From: Rhizobiales bacterium TNE-4
GTDB lineage: Bacteria; Pseudomonadota; Alphaproteobacteria; Rhizobiales; Beijerinckiaceae
Length of the DNA stretch: 64,000 nucleotides
NCBI GenBank assembly: GCA_019083985.1
Contig: JAHRCV010000003.1
Location: forward strand, 1-64,000
Direction: 5' to 3'
Below are positions 8,131 through 17,642 of the stretch, piece by piece. The notes beneath the pieces are model-generated. The model was not told the origin of the DNA and ran no database searches. It saw only the letters and a program-made list of their open reading frames with translations. Position numbers and translations under genes: made by a program. The number at the start of each line of letters is the position of its first letter. Positions within the stretch are counted from its first letter, which is position 1.

Positions 8131-9033
8131 ATGCACGCAGCCGCCTTGCATTATTTTCGTGTGGTGGCACGCACTGGCTCTGTCCGTAAGGCCGGGCTTG
8201 AACTCAATGTCGCGGCGAGTGCGGTCAATCGGCAAATCAAAAAGATCGAGGATGAGCTCGGCCTACCGGTGTTTGAGCGCCTGCAGTCAGGGATGCGGCT
8301 GACGCCCGCCGGCGAATATCTTCTGCGGCACGTCAACGCGACACTGCATGGTTACGAAAAGCTTCGCACCGATATCGATCAATTGCGGCAGGCGCGCACC
8401 GGCCATATCGGCATAGCAGCTGTTGATTCCTTATTAGTCGATTTTTTGCCTCGGACAATCGATCGATTTCGTGCTGATTTTCCAGCCGTGAATTACAGTG
8501 TAGACGCCGTCAGTCCCGGTGATATTCCTGATCTTGTCGCATCACAAAAGTTCGATATAGGTCTGACTTTTGTGAGCCCAGCCTGGCCGAAAGTACGAAC
8601 TGTCGTAGAAATTCCGGCACCGATTGGCGTTATTATGCGGCCCGATCATCCTTTGGCGAGCCGGCCGTACATTGAATTCGGCGCAACGGCACCGTTTCCG
8701 AAGCTTGCGCAAGCAGGAGCCATCCCGATTGCGGCAGATATAGATCCAGATTTTTGGGCATTCCGTTCATCCTTCGAAGCGAAGCTGACGTCAAATTCAA
8801 TACAGATGCTCAAAATGGCAGTGTTGGCCGATCAGGGCATCGCCTTTTTCACGCGGTTCGGATTTCTCTCCGACATCGAGGCGGGAACGCTGGCCTGGAG
8901 GCCCTTCGCATCGCGTGGTATCAACCGGCTCAAACTCGGTTTGATCGTGCCTGCGATCACGAAGCCGTCGGCTTCGGCGAGTCGGTTGACCGATTTTCTT
9001 GCACGTGAATTACAGCGGATTAGAACACCTTAG
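8131..9033 (+). CDS. LysR-family transcriptional regulator
   Basis: The N-terminal winged helix-turn-helix is clear (YFRVVARTGSVRKAGLELNV, then AASAVNRQIKKIEDELG), followed by a linker helix and a periplasmic-binding-protein-like effector domain of about 200 residues. The ATG at 8131 follows a GTG at 8128; either may be used. The gene begins just after the ferredoxin stop and is therefore the last gene of the catabolic unit rather than divergent from it, which is less common for LysR regulators. It probably senses the imported acid or its CoA ester. It meets the next gene tail to tail with a 4-nt overlap. Confidence 0.9.
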   Translation: MHAAALHYFRVVARTGSVRKAGLELNVAASAVNRQIKKIEDELGLPVFERLQSGMRLTPAGEYLLRHVNATLHGYEKLRTDIDQLRQARTGHIGIAAVDSLLVDFLPRTIDRFRADFPAVNYSVDAVSPGDIPDLVASQKFDIGLTFVSPAWPKVRTVVEIPAPIGVIMRPDHPLASRPYIEFGATAPFPKLAQAGAIPIAADIDPDFWAFRSSFEAKLTSNSIQMLKMAVLADQGIAFFTRFGFLSDIEAGTLAWRPFASRGINRLKLGLIVPAITKPSASASRLTDFLARELQRIRTP

Positions 9034-9464
9034 GCAGGCGGATCGCTGAGTTCGATCCCGCCTTCTACTAAAATGATGTGCGAGCGCTCAAACGCGACGC
9101 CCCAGACCGGATCGTCGAAAGCGGGCGGTGGCGTGATGAGGCGTTTGAAACCGCATTGGACGATGGCGCGGGCGCAATCGATGCAAGGAAAAAAAGTAGT
9201 GGCGATCGTCGCGCCCGCCAACGCGCGGCCGGCGCGCGCTGCGGCGAAGATGGCATTGCGCTCAGCGTGCTCCATCCAGACAAACCGGCCATCGCCCTCA
9301 TGTCGCCAATCGAGATCCTGCACACCTGTTGGAAAGGTATTGCAGGCAACAATCGGTTCCCCGCCATCGGCGGGCGCAATGGCCGAACCGACCTGCCGCA
9401 CGCGGTTTGGGCTATTTGGAGCAACTGCGCGTGCCAAATTGAAAAGCGAATCAAGCGATGTCAT
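9030..9464 (-). CDS. dCMP/cytidine deaminase-type zinc deaminase
   Basis: A 144-residue protein of the cytidine/deoxycytidylate deaminase fold. The zinc site is complete: HAE at residues 67-69 and PCIDC with Cys94 and Cys97. Such enzymes deaminate dCMP, cytosine derivatives or related nucleotides. Several in-frame starts exist up to 9530; the ATG at 9464 gives an N-terminus (MTSLDSLFNLARAVA) of normal length, but no strong ribosome binding site supports any of them. It stands alone between the LysR gene and the channel homologue, so its substrate is open. Confidence 0.75.
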   Translation of the reverse strand: MTSLDSLFNLARAVAPNSPNRVRQVGSAIAPADGGEPIVACNTFPTGVQDLDWRHEGDGRFVWMEHAERNAIFAAARAGRALAGATIATTFFPCIDCARAIVQCGFKRLITPPPAFDDPVWGVAFERSHIILVEGGIELSDPPA

Positions 9465-9635
9465 TTCGATAGATAATAATAACTTAGGCATATTGTCATC
9501 AATGATACTTGGCATGAACCGCTTACTCACAGAGCATCAAGAAAGGCTGCTTTTAATGCTTCATGGGTCGGCGCCTCTGATGAATGGTGTGGCGTAGAGA
9601 GTGATCATATCTCCCTATACTTACGCATTTACTAT

Positions 9636-10625
9636 TCAGCCAAGGGAGTGAAGGTAGGACCTCATAAAGAAAACAAATAGAACCGAAACAGACATAAGAG
9701 AGGATACCAGGGCAATAATATTCGATCTTTTTTTAGCAATCCCGAAACTCACACTATTTCTCTCGATTAGCCACCAGCAATAGATGGCATCGACAATGGC
9801 ACTCGTGACATAGAAAATGGCGACGATATGGACAACGTCAACAAGATTGATAGAAGTGATAGATCCTAATTCACCTGCCACGCTACGCATACTGATGACA
9901 ATCGCAAAAATTGAGCCGGCGAGAAGGTTCAATCGCGTTGTCAGTAGAGCAATTTGCTCTGACATCAGGAGATAGGTGAAGAGTGCGAGAAACATACTAA
10001 TGATGGGCGTGATAATCATCGTCAAAAAAGATGAAACATCAATCTGATCCACAACGATTTCAAGAATAATTTGTCCATATTCCGTTTTCGAACTAGGAGC
10101 GAGGCGGGGGTCACCAAAGCTGCTCGTATAGGCTTTCTTACGATCTTTCACGTTAAATGACGTAATCTGCCATCCATCAAGGTTTATGCTGGGATCATAG
10201 CCTGAGTTGAATATGTCGGGTTTGATGGATAGTCGCTCAACGTCCTCAGCGCCCTCGATCTCAATACGCAAGACTTGCCGGTTAAAGGGATAGCGGCTGA
10301 TGTCCCAATCGTGGCGAAAGGTTCCACGGATCCGTTGTTGGTACCAAAATCCACGATCCGGTATCTGCTCCTCAAATTGATTCGTGACTGTCACTTGCGT
10401 CGAGTTCGAAAGTTCCAAGGAAGAAAGTACTTTATCATCCTTGTCGGGATTGACGGTAAAGAGCCAAAACGTGGCTGAAAATGTGCGCGCCTTAAAGTTG
10501 AAATCGCCTAATTGTGTAAGATAGACGCCGTACTTCGTTTGTTTTTCAAGCGCATGGACAGGTGATGAAATAATCGCCGATAGTGCAGCAAGAATAAAAA
10601 GAAAACAGGGACGCAAGCATTTCAT
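9636..10625 (-). CDS. Pentameric ligand-gated ion channel homologue (Cys-loop/GLIC-like)
   Basis: A 329-residue membrane protein. A Sec signal peptide (residues 1-25, ending SSPVHA) is followed by a beta-rich extracellular domain of about 180 residues. This contains a WDISRYPFNRQVLRIEIE segment that matches the loop found across pentameric ligand-gated channels (FPFDxQ, then the conserved acidic strand). Four membrane segments follow: M1 around SSFLTMIITPIISMFLALF, M2 around LNLLAGSIFAIVISM, M3 around VDVVHIVAIFYVTSAIVDA and M4 near the C-terminus. As in other bacterial members, the two cysteines of the eukaryotic Cys-loop are absent. It would open a pore in response to an unknown signal. Base composition is clearly more AT-rich than its neighbours, suggesting transfer. 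Confidence 0.8.
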   Translation of the reverse strand: MKCLRPCFLFILAALSAIISSPVHALEKQTKYGVYLTQLGDFNFKARTFSATFWLFTVNPDKDDKVLSSLELSNSTQVTVTNQFEEQIPDRGFWYQQRIRGTFRHDWDISRYPFNRQVLRIEIEGAEDVERLSIKPDIFNSGYDPSINLDGWQITSFNVKDRKKAYTSSFGDPRLAPSSKTEYGQIILEIVVDQIDVSSFLTMIITPIISMFLALFTYLLMSEQIALLTTRLNLLAGSIFAIVISMRSVAGELGSITSINLVDVVHIVAIFYVTSAIVDAIYCWWLIERNSVSFGIAKKRSNIIALVSSLMSVSVLFVFFMRSYLHSLG

Positions 10626-11049
10626 CGACGGCAGATCCAGACTAATTGGTGAGAGGCAGGACTGGCCTCTAAGGGGCGGCGAGGTAGTGCGTTCGCCCTC
10701 TTTAGGGGGCCTTATTTTGCATTACGCCGTCAAGCTTCTTTTTCAAACGAATGCTAATTCCGTTCAGTACTTTTGATATGTGCCAGCATTCATACGGCGG
10801 ACTAAGATTAGTTCGGGAGCTAGCGGAGGCAGGCTCATGGCCTGATGAATTGCATGTCGCGAGCCTAGATCCTGGTCGACCTTTTAGAAAATGCATAAAA
10901 TGGGGAAGAGTATTGGGCCAAATCAAGAATGGCGCCTTGGATAGACGAGTTTTTCCAAACGTATGTATTATAGGAAAGGATTTGTACGCAGGAGCAACCA
11001 TGATTGACAGCTATCTGCAGCTTTCGCCTAGCCGAGCTCAATGCCCATA
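10626..11049. other. Intergenic region with a terminator-like hairpin
   Basis: About 420 bases without a gene I can support. GCCCTC at 10695-10700 pairs with GGGGGC at 10705-10710 around TTTA, followed by CTTATTTT; this could end + strand transcription, although no + strand gene feeds it. Readings on both strands (about 100 codons each) show no family features, and one overlaps the end of the amine oxidase gene. It may be the scar of an insertion beside the channel gene. Confidence 0.4.
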
Positions 11050-12636
11050 TCAGCTGTTCAGACGCGTGATCGCAGTAATAGCAGCGTGAGCGCTAATGAT
11101 TGCTCCCTCTTGCCAGCCGCTCCAATAGGTGAGCTGATCACCCGCCATTACGAAGCGTCCCTGAGGCTCGGATAGTACTTGCGCATTTTGACCAAAAGCT
11201 GGATCGGTTTCATCGGCCCAGCTCATGCGGGAGAATTCCATATTGTTCCATCCGATTGCCACACCGTGCTCTACCATCTTTCCGTAACCTGGATGTAGCT
11301 TTTCGCCTTGTTCACGCGCTTGGCGAAGCCGCTCGGCTACAGGCTGCGCATTAAATTTCTCTGCCGGCGGACCATACATGTAAGCGCCAGTTAGCACGCC
11401 CTTATGGCTAAAAAAGTCTGACGATGGGTACCAAATCTGAGTAATAGGATCTGTAGTCCAGGAAATGCCACCAAAAATTTGATCTTTGCGTTCCCAGAAA
11501 CGCTCAGCCTGCCAGCCAACCTTACCGCCCGTCATGACCTGCAGCTTGCGCGCGGCATCCATGTAAGCGACAGGCAGATTGGTGCGCAGATTCTTGAAGA
11601 TCGGCACAGGAATCGTGCTGATGCAGTAATCGGCGGTCAGCGTTGCAGCCTTTCCTGCGCGCTTATACGCAACTACCACCTTGTCGTTACCCACTTCGAT
11701 GCCGCTCACCGGCGCGTTTAGGCGCACCAATCTTTGAATGGTCCCACCTGAGCGCGCAGGTTGACGCAAAAAGGCACGGAAGAAATGATCCATCCCACCC
11801 ACCGGTTCCATCAGTGAGGATTGCCAGAAATAGGCGTTATCGCGATAAATGTAGTCGTTCCACACCTGCGAACGCAGGATTTCATCGAGACCCATGGGGC
11901 TCAACGGCTTTCCGGGTTGGTTCGCGATACCGGGCGGAATTTCATAGCCCGCAAGCCCACGTTCGTTGCGGTACACATAGGCAACCTTGCCGTCGCGTGT
12001 CACCTTTGTCAGCCCACCAAACTGCGCCAGCATCTCGCGAAAAGACTCTAATTCGGAGGTCTTCACCAATTGGTTCAAAGCAGGACCACTCACGCAGTTG
12101 TCTAGTAGTTCCGCCACATGCCCCTGCAGATCATACAAGGGACGACGTGTCTGAACGGTACCCCCATTACCAAGCGTCGACGAATGCACAAGGTTAGCGC
12201 GGCTTTCGAAGATGTAGGGCTGCAAAGCAACGCCAAAACGCCGACAATACTCAAGGACGTGCGTGTGGTGATGGGGGATGCGCCCTGGGCCCGCATTTAG
12301 ATACAGGCCTTCATCAAACCGGCATTCCTGTTCTGTCATTCCTATTTCACGAAAGCGGTCGCCCCGCCGCAATGTCAGGCTACGCCCTCCGGTGCGCTGG
12401 CTCGCTTCCAACACTGTTACAGTGTAGCCGGCGCGGTCGAGTTCATAGGCGGCGCACAAACCCGATACACCTGCACCGAGAATAACAACGGACTTACCTT
12501 TGCCAGATGGCAAAGCGGATTTTGCCATTGCCGGTGATCCCCGCAAGAGATCCCACGCTGCCAGACCCTGATAGACTGCCGCTGTACCGGCGATCTGCGC
12601 CAGCTTTTGCAGCAATCTCCGTCGTGTCACTGCCAT
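11050..12636 (-). CDS. Flavin monoamine oxidase / L-amino-acid oxidase family protein, Tat signal
   Basis: A 528-residue flavoenzyme that would oxidise a primary amine or amino acid with release of ammonia and peroxide. The N-terminus MAVTRRRLLQKLAQIAGTAA looks like a twin-arginine signal, implying periplasmic location. The FAD motif VVILGAGVSGLCAAYEL is followed by the ribose-binding VLEASQRTGGRS. The C-terminal FAD contact lies in GRFVMAGDQLTYWSGWQEGA. The ATG at 12636 has GGAAGGA 9-10 nt upstream; a reading starting at 12663 lacks support. The gene is divergent from the TauE-like permease. Substrate unknown. Confidence 0.85.
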   Translation of the reverse strand: MAVTRRRLLQKLAQIAGTAAVYQGLAAWDLLRGSPAMAKSALPSGKGKSVVILGAGVSGLCAAYELDRAGYTVTVLEASQRTGGRSLTLRRGDRFREIGMTEQECRFDEGLYLNAGPGRIPHHHTHVLEYCRRFGVALQPYIFESRANLVHSSTLGNGGTVQTRRPLYDLQGHVAELLDNCVSGPALNQLVKTSELESFREMLAQFGGLTKVTRDGKVAYVYRNERGLAGYEIPPGIANQPGKPLSPMGLDEILRSQVWNDYIYRDNAYFWQSSLMEPVGGMDHFFRAFLRQPARSGGTIQRLVRLNAPVSGIEVGNDKVVVAYKRAGKAATLTADYCISTIPVPIFKNLRTNLPVAYMDAARKLQVMTGGKVGWQAERFWERKDQIFGGISWTTDPITQIWYPSSDFFSHKGVLTGAYMYGPPAEKFNAQPVAERLRQAREQGEKLHPGYGKMVEHGVAIGWNNMEFSRMSWADETDPAFGQNAQVLSEPQGRFVMAGDQLTYWSGWQEGAIISAHAAITAITRLNS

Positions 12637-12931
12637 GGCTTTTTCCTTCCGCATTCCATGCACCTAAGGGAATCGCGCGCATCGTATGCGCCTAAGGTGA
12701 CCCTATCACATTAGCGTTTTTCACAGTTAGATTAAGACTAAGCGGCCACCCAGTCTTCTAAAAGCTGATGCAGTGAAGAGTACTACTTAAGTGGAATGTC
12801 TCTTAAGATTCCTGACTATGCGAGTGATGGCCATAATTTTTTACCTAACGTCGGAGAATAATTGCTTGATCATATCTATATTCTTTTGATGGCTTACTGC
12901 GCATAATCATCTACCATTCATACAAGTATTC

Positions 12932-13732
12932 TTGGACGGGATTCCCACGGTGCCTCAACTTGAAATCGGCTCTATCGTCCTGGCTTTGGTCGCAGGATTG
13001 GCGTGCGGGTTCCTGAATACCGCTGCGAGTTCAGGCTCAGCGGTCTCACTTCCCATTCTCATGTTACTCGGTCTTGACCCAATCACTGCCAACGCGACGA
13101 ACCGTATACCGGTGTTGATCGGAGGCGTCACGGCAGCTCTGAGTTTCCATGCCAAGAAGTTGATTCCTTGGTCCGTAGCCGCGAAGGTTGCCGTGCCCGC
13201 GGCGCTTGGGGCGCCTGTGGGTGCCGTTTTGGCCCAAATTATCCCAGCTCGCCAATTAGGTTTGGTCATCACTGCAGCAATGCTAGCTGCTCTTATTTTA
13301 CTCTTCACTAAGCTCAAAAAAGTCATTGAAAATGCGGAAATACTTGAGGCGCCACGTCTAACCGTACGTGAAATGGCTTTCCTCTTTTTAATCGGTATAT
13401 GGTGTGGTTTCATTGTGCTGGATGGCGCAACCTATCTCTTATTGACGCTCACTCTGCTCGTTGGGTTAAATTTGACGCAGGCTAACGCAGTCAAGAGTGT
13501 TGTGACTGTCGCTGTCACAGCGGTCGCCATGGTTATCTTCGCCTTTCGAGCGGATGTGAATTGGTCCGTCGGGGCTCTGATGGGCGTTGGAAGCGTGGTG
13601 GGTGGACTTATTGGCGCGCGTGTCGCAACAAGCCCCCTTAGTAAGAAAATCATTTTTCCTCTTTTGGTGGGCGTGATCACGCTTGAGCTTCTTCATCTCC
13701 TCTGGCAATTCGCGTTTGTTAATCGGGCCTAG
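12932..13732 (+). CDS. Sulfite exporter TauE/SafE-family (TSUP) membrane protein
   Basis: A 266-residue permease with about eight hydrophobic segments in two similar halves. The first half has the NTAASSGSAVSLPILMLLG motif with ANATNR, typical of the TSUP family, and the second has NAVKSVVTV. Members export or import small organosulfur or carboxylate anions. The start is uncertain: TTG at 12932 or GTG at 12950. It is divergent from the amine oxidase gene across a 295-base AT-rich gap in which I see no clear operator. Confidence 0.8.
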   Translation: MDGIPTVPQLEIGSIVLALVAGLACGFLNTAASSGSAVSLPILMLLGLDPITANATNRIPVLIGGVTAALSFHAKKLIPWSVAAKVAVPAALGAPVGAVLAQIIPARQLGLVITAAMLAALILLFTKLKKVIENAEILEAPRLTVREMAFLFLIGIWCGFIVLDGATYLLLTLTLLVGLNLTQANAVKSVVTVAVTAVAMVIFAFRADVNWSVGALMGVGSVVGGLIGARVATSPLSKKIIFPLLVGVITLELLHLLWQFAFVNRA

Positions 13733-14147
13733 CTGGCTCGGCCGAGCGAAGTTAAAAATCGATATGAAAAACAAATTTTTGAGTGTGTTTTCTTAAACAT
13801 TTTCAGCTTATTAAGTGCCTCATTGTCGGTGCCTGCCATCACCGCCAAGACAGTAGTGCCACCTAAGCTCTCTAGAAAGCGTGCAATCATAAGCCCATGC
13901 AACGAGGGAGCACCCATATGCAACAGTGACAAGAATGTGAACCCGGCAATGCCAAACAAAAATACTTTCCTAAAATCGAAGCTTTCATCCAGTATAGTAA
14001 AAAACAGTACAGCAAGACTATTTTAATTTGATAAGAGATAACGATGAAAGTCGAGGCCATTAGCGTAATTTGAAATTCTGATACCATCATTTGAAGCGTA
14101 ATATTCATTGAAATATCAAATGCCACGAGCGTGATCGCAGATACCAA
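13729..14147 (-). pseudogene. Broken MFS transporter gene, Bcr/CflA-like
   Basis: Two overlapping minus-strand frames together resemble the first third of a drug-resistance MFS transporter. The upstream part (14147 down to about 13990) gives a first membrane segment with ISMNITLQMM and a second with VISYQI. A frame change near 13990 then continues as DFRKVFLFGIAGFTFLSLL and LMIARFLESLGGT, which fits the loop 2-3 motif and TM4 of the family. The rest of the transporter is missing; the frame ends after an unrelated basic tail. It therefore carries at least one frameshift and a large 3' truncation. Composition is AT-rich. Confidence 0.6.
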
Positions 14148-14357
14148 AACAATTCTAGCTCATTACCGTTTTTAGCCGAAAGACCTAGATCAAGCCGTTA
14201 CTCTGACATCAAATAAGAAGCGCGTTTAGCATCAATCGAAAATAGGATCCTGAGCAGCTTTTTGTGGAGGCATTGCGCCATCGCTAACTTGACTTCATAG
14301 CCGAACCCAATAATCGGGAAGAAAGTTCTTAAAGGCCCTGAGTGAGGGACGCCGGCA

Positions 14358-15461
14358 ATGCCAACCCAATCGCACGACCATGTTCTCCACTGGTCATGGC
14401 TCGCCCCGCTCGCCGCGGTGCTGTGCATGGCGTGTCTATGGGTCCCGGGCGTTTCGGCGTCGGCATGGTACTGGCAGGTTCCTGCGGCTCTTCTCACCGG
14501 CCTGACCGTTTTTGCGGCGGTCCACCATGCAGAAATCATCGCATTGCGATTTGGCGAGCCCTTTGGATCCCTCGTTCTCGCGATCGCCGTCACCATCATC
14601 GAGGTGTCACTGATCATCTCCTTTCTGCTGGCTGCCACGCCCGGCTCGGAGAACGTCGCACGCGACACGGTTTATTCGACGGTGATGATCGTGCTCAACG
14701 GCGTGGTCGGCTTATGCCTCGTCGCCGGTGGCAAGCGCCATTATGAACAGAGCTTTCGGCTCGAGGGCGTATCGTCGGCCCTCTCGATCCTCGGCACGCT
14801 TGCGATCTTCACGCTTATTTTCCCGAATTACACACTGTCTGTGGCAGGCCCCTTCTACTCGACACGCCATCTCTTGTTCATCGCGCTTGTCGTTCTGGCG
14901 CTTTATGCCGTGTTCATCTTTGTCCAGACGGTGCGACATCGCGATTATTTCGGCGATACGGTCGAGAGCGCATTAAGTGCCGATGAGGCGCATCCGAGAC
15001 CATCCGTGCGCTTAACGGCGATCAGCGGCGCATTGTTGGTGCTATCCTTGGCACTGGTGGTGTTGCTGGCGAAAGGGCTATCGCTTCCCATCAGCAAATT
15101 GATTGGCGATGCCGGACTACCGACAAGTTTCTTAGGTGTGATCGTCGCCTTGATCGTACTGCTGCCGGAATCTGTGGCCTCGCTGCGCGCCGCTATGGCC
15201 AATCGCTTGCAAAGTAGCCTCAATCTCGCGCTTGGTTCGGCTATTGCCACCATCGGCCTGACCATTCCTGTGGTGGCGATCGTGTCCTTGGTTCTTGGCA
15301 TTCGGCTGCCGCTCGGCGTCGACCCCTTGTCGACCGTCCTTCTTGTGACGACGTTGTTTATCTCGACGCTCACACTCGGCACAGGGCGTACCACGGTCCT
15401 TCACGGTGCGGTCCATCTCGTCATCTTCGCGGTGTTCATCTTCACAGCGGCCGTGCCATAA
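14358..15461 (+). CDS. chaA: Calcium/proton (sodium) antiporter, ChaA-like
   Basis: A 367-residue cation/proton exchanger of the CaCA superfamily with about eleven hydrophobic segments. The two alpha repeats that form the ion path are visible: FGEPFGSLVLAIAVTIIEVS in the first half and IVLLPESVASLRAA with LNLALGSAIATIG in the second, each with its conserved glutamate. The family exports Ca2+, Na+ or K+ at high pH. The gene converges on acs and shares a bidirectional terminator with it. Confidence 0.85.
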   Translation: MPTQSHDHVLHWSWLAPLAAVLCMACLWVPGVSASAWYWQVPAALLTGLTVFAAVHHAEIIALRFGEPFGSLVLAIAVTIIEVSLIISFLLAATPGSENVARDTVYSTVMIVLNGVVGLCLVAGGKRHYEQSFRLEGVSSALSILGTLAIFTLIFPNYTLSVAGPFYSTRHLLFIALVVLALYAVFIFVQTVRHRDYFGDTVESALSADEAHPRPSVRLTAISGALLVLSLALVVLLAKGLSLPISKLIGDAGLPTSFLGVIVALIVLLPESVASLRAAMANRLQSSLNLALGSAIATIGLTIPVVAIVSLVLGIRLPLGVDPLSTVLLVTTLFISTLTLGTGRTTVLHGAVHLVIFAVFIFTAAVP

Positions 15462-15492
15462 AAAAAAGCCCGCTGCGATGCAGCGGGCTTTC
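15461..15492. terminator. Bidirectional intrinsic terminator between chaA and acs
   Basis: GCCCGCTGC at 15468-15476 and GCAGCGGGC at 15480-15488 form a 9-bp stem with a 3-base loop. Seven A precede it, serving the minus-strand acs transcript, and a short T-rich stretch follows for chaA. Confidence 0.85.
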
Positions 15493-15513
15493 TGTATTCA
15501 CGACTAAGCCAGA

Positions 15514-17457
15514 TCAGGCGCGCTTGTTCTGACGGTTGTTGATGAGATCATCGACCACAGTCGGATCGGCGAGCGTTGATGTATCGCCCAGATTGCCGAA
15601 TTCGTCTTCGGCGATCTTGCGCAGGATACGACGCATGATCTTGCCCGAACGCGTTTTGGGCAAGCCCGGTGCAAACTGGATGAGATCGGGTGAAGCGATC
15701 GGCCCAATTTCCTTGCGCACCCAACCAACGAGTTCCTTGCGCAACTCTTCTGTCGGCGCTTCGCCCGTCATCAATGTGACATAGGCGTAGATGCCCTGCC
15801 CCTTGATGTCATGCGGGTAGCCGACGACGGCCGCTTCCGACACTTTCGGATGAGCCACCAATGCGCTTTCAACTTCCGCTGTTCCCATGCGATGGCCCGA
15901 CACGTTGATGACATCATCGACGCGGCCGGTAATCCAGTAATAGCCATCCGCATCGCGGCGGCAGCCATCCCCTGTGAAGTACTTGTTCGGATAGGTGGCG
16001 AAATAGGTCTCCATGAACCGGGCATGGTCGCCATAGACCGTCCGCATCTGACCCGGCCAAGATTCAGCGATGACAAGATTGCCTTCGCATGCCCCATCAA
16101 GAACCTTGCCTTCGGCATCGACGACTTGCGGTTCAACACCGAAGAACGGACGCGTCGCGGAACCCGGCTTCAACGCCGTCGCACCCGGCAGCGGCGAGAT
16201 TAGAATGCCGCCTGTTTCCGTCTGCCACCACGTATCGACGATCGGGCAGCGCTTGTCGCCGACCACACGATAATACCATTCCCACGCTTCCGGATTGATC
16301 GGCTCACCGACCGAGCCAAGAAGCCGCAACGAAGCGCGCGATGTTTTCTTCACAGGCTCTTCACCCGCACCCATCAAGGAGCGGATCGCTGTCGGCGCAG
16401 TGTAGAAAATGTTGACCTTGTGCTTGTCGACCACATCCCAGAAACGCGAGATCGACGGATAGGTCGGAATGCCTTCGAACATCAAAGTTGTCGCGCCATT
16501 GGCGAGCGGACCATAGACGATGTAGCTGTGACCGGTGACCCAGCCCACGTCAGCCGTGCACCAATAAATTTCGCCCTCGTGATAATCGAAGACATATTGA
16601 TGCGTCATCGAAGCATAGACGAGATATCCGCCCGTCGTGTGCACGACGCCCTTCGGCTTACCGGTCGAACCTGACGTATAGAGCAGGAACAACGGATCTT
16701 CCGCGTTCATGGGTTCTGCCGGGCAATCAGCCGATACTGTCGCCGCTGCTTCATGATACCAAACATCGCGACCCGGCTTCATCGGAATATTGCCGCCGGT
16801 GCGTTTGACGACGAGCACATGCTTGACGCAAGCGAGCTTGTCAGCGGCGGCGTCGGCATTGGTTTTCAGCGGCACTTTGCGGCCACCGCGTAGACCTTCA
16901 TCGGCTGTGATGACGACGGCGGAATCAGCATCCTCGATGCGGCTTGCGAGCGAGTCGGGGGAGAACCCGCCAAAGACGATCGAATGGATTGCACCAATGC
17001 GCGCGCAGGCCAGCATGGCATAAGCGGCTTCCGGAATCATTGGCAGATAGATCGTTACGCGATCGCCTTTTTTCACGCCAAGCGATTTCAGCACATTGGC
17101 GAATTTGCCAACTTCGTGCGCCAATTCCTTGTAGGTGATCTTTTTGGATTCATTCGGATCATCGCCTTCCCAAATGATCGCTACCTGATCACCGCGCTTG
17201 GCAAGGTGACGATCGACGCAATTGAGCGCGACATTGGTGACGCCATCTTCAAACCATTTGATCGAGACGTTGCCCGGTGCATAGGACACGTTCTTGACCT
17301 TGGTGTAGGGCTTGATCCAGTCGATCCGCTTGCCGTGCTCGGCCCAGAACGCATCCGGGTTGGCGACGGAAGCCTTGTACATATCCTTGTACTTGGCATC
17401 GTCGACCCAGGCGCGCTTCGCCCATTCCGCCGAAACGGGATAAATCTTCTCCGACAT
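15514..17457 (-). CDS. acs: Acetyl-CoA synthetase
   Basis: Makes acetyl-CoA from acetate, ATP and CoA through an acetyl-adenylate. The 647-residue chain has the AMP-binding P-loop [12 protein letters not shown], the WWQTETGG and [18 protein letters not shown] motifs, and the C-terminal [11 protein letters not shown] whose Lys606 corresponds to the acetylation-controlled lysine of the Salmonella enzyme. The ATG at 17457 is preceded by AGGGGAGGA, which decides against a longer start at 17565. It neighbours the ethylmalonyl-CoA pathway genes, consistent with growth on acetate. The 185 bases upstream probably hold its promoter. Confidence 0.95.
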   Translation of the reverse strand: MSEKIYPVSAEWAKRAWVDDAKYKDMYKASVANPDAFWAEHGKRIDWIKPYTKVKNVSYAPGNVSIKWFEDGVTNVALNCVDRHLAKRGDQVAIIWEGDDPNESKKITYKELAHEVGKFANVLKSLGVKKGDRVTIYLPMIPEAAYAMLACARIGAIHSIVFGGFSPDSLASRIEDADSAVVITADEGLRGGRKVPLKTNADAAADKLACVKHVLVVKRTGGNIPMKPGRDVWYHEAAATVSADCPAEPMNAEDPLFLLYTSGSTGKPKGVVHTTGGYLVYASMTHQYVFDYHEGEIYWCTADVGWVTGHSYIVYGPLANGATTLMFEGIPTYPSISRFWDVVDKHKVNIFYTAPTAIRSLMGAGEEPVKKTSRASLRLLGSVGEPINPEAWEWYYRVVGDKRCPIVDTWWQTETGGILISPLPGATALKPGSATRPFFGVEPQVVDAEGKVLDGACEGNLVIAESWPGQMRTVYGDHARFMETYFATYPNKYFTGDGCRRDADGYYWITGRVDDVINVSGHRMGTAEVESALVAHPKVSEAAVVGYPHDIKGQGIYAYVTLMTGEAPTEELRKELVGWVRKEIGPIASPDLIQFAPGLPKTRSGKIMRRILRKIAEDEFGNLGDTSTLADPTVVDDLINNRQNKRA

Positions 17458-17642
17458 GCAATCCTCCCCTTGACGCGTCAAAGCGTCCATTCCGGAACGG
17501 GGCGCGATCAGCGTCCCGTCATCCATTCGGCGCTCCTCCGGAGCCCCCCTTTTATGGTGACACATTATGCTGACCGCCCCTTATGGCGGCAAGCGCGCGA
17601 CCCGTCGCACTTTGGTCGCGCGCCTTTGGATGGAGCGCACCC

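Noticed and set aside
10751-11089. 112-codon + strand frame beside the amine oxidase
   Set aside because: No family features, overlaps the end of the amine oxidase gene, no ribosome binding site.
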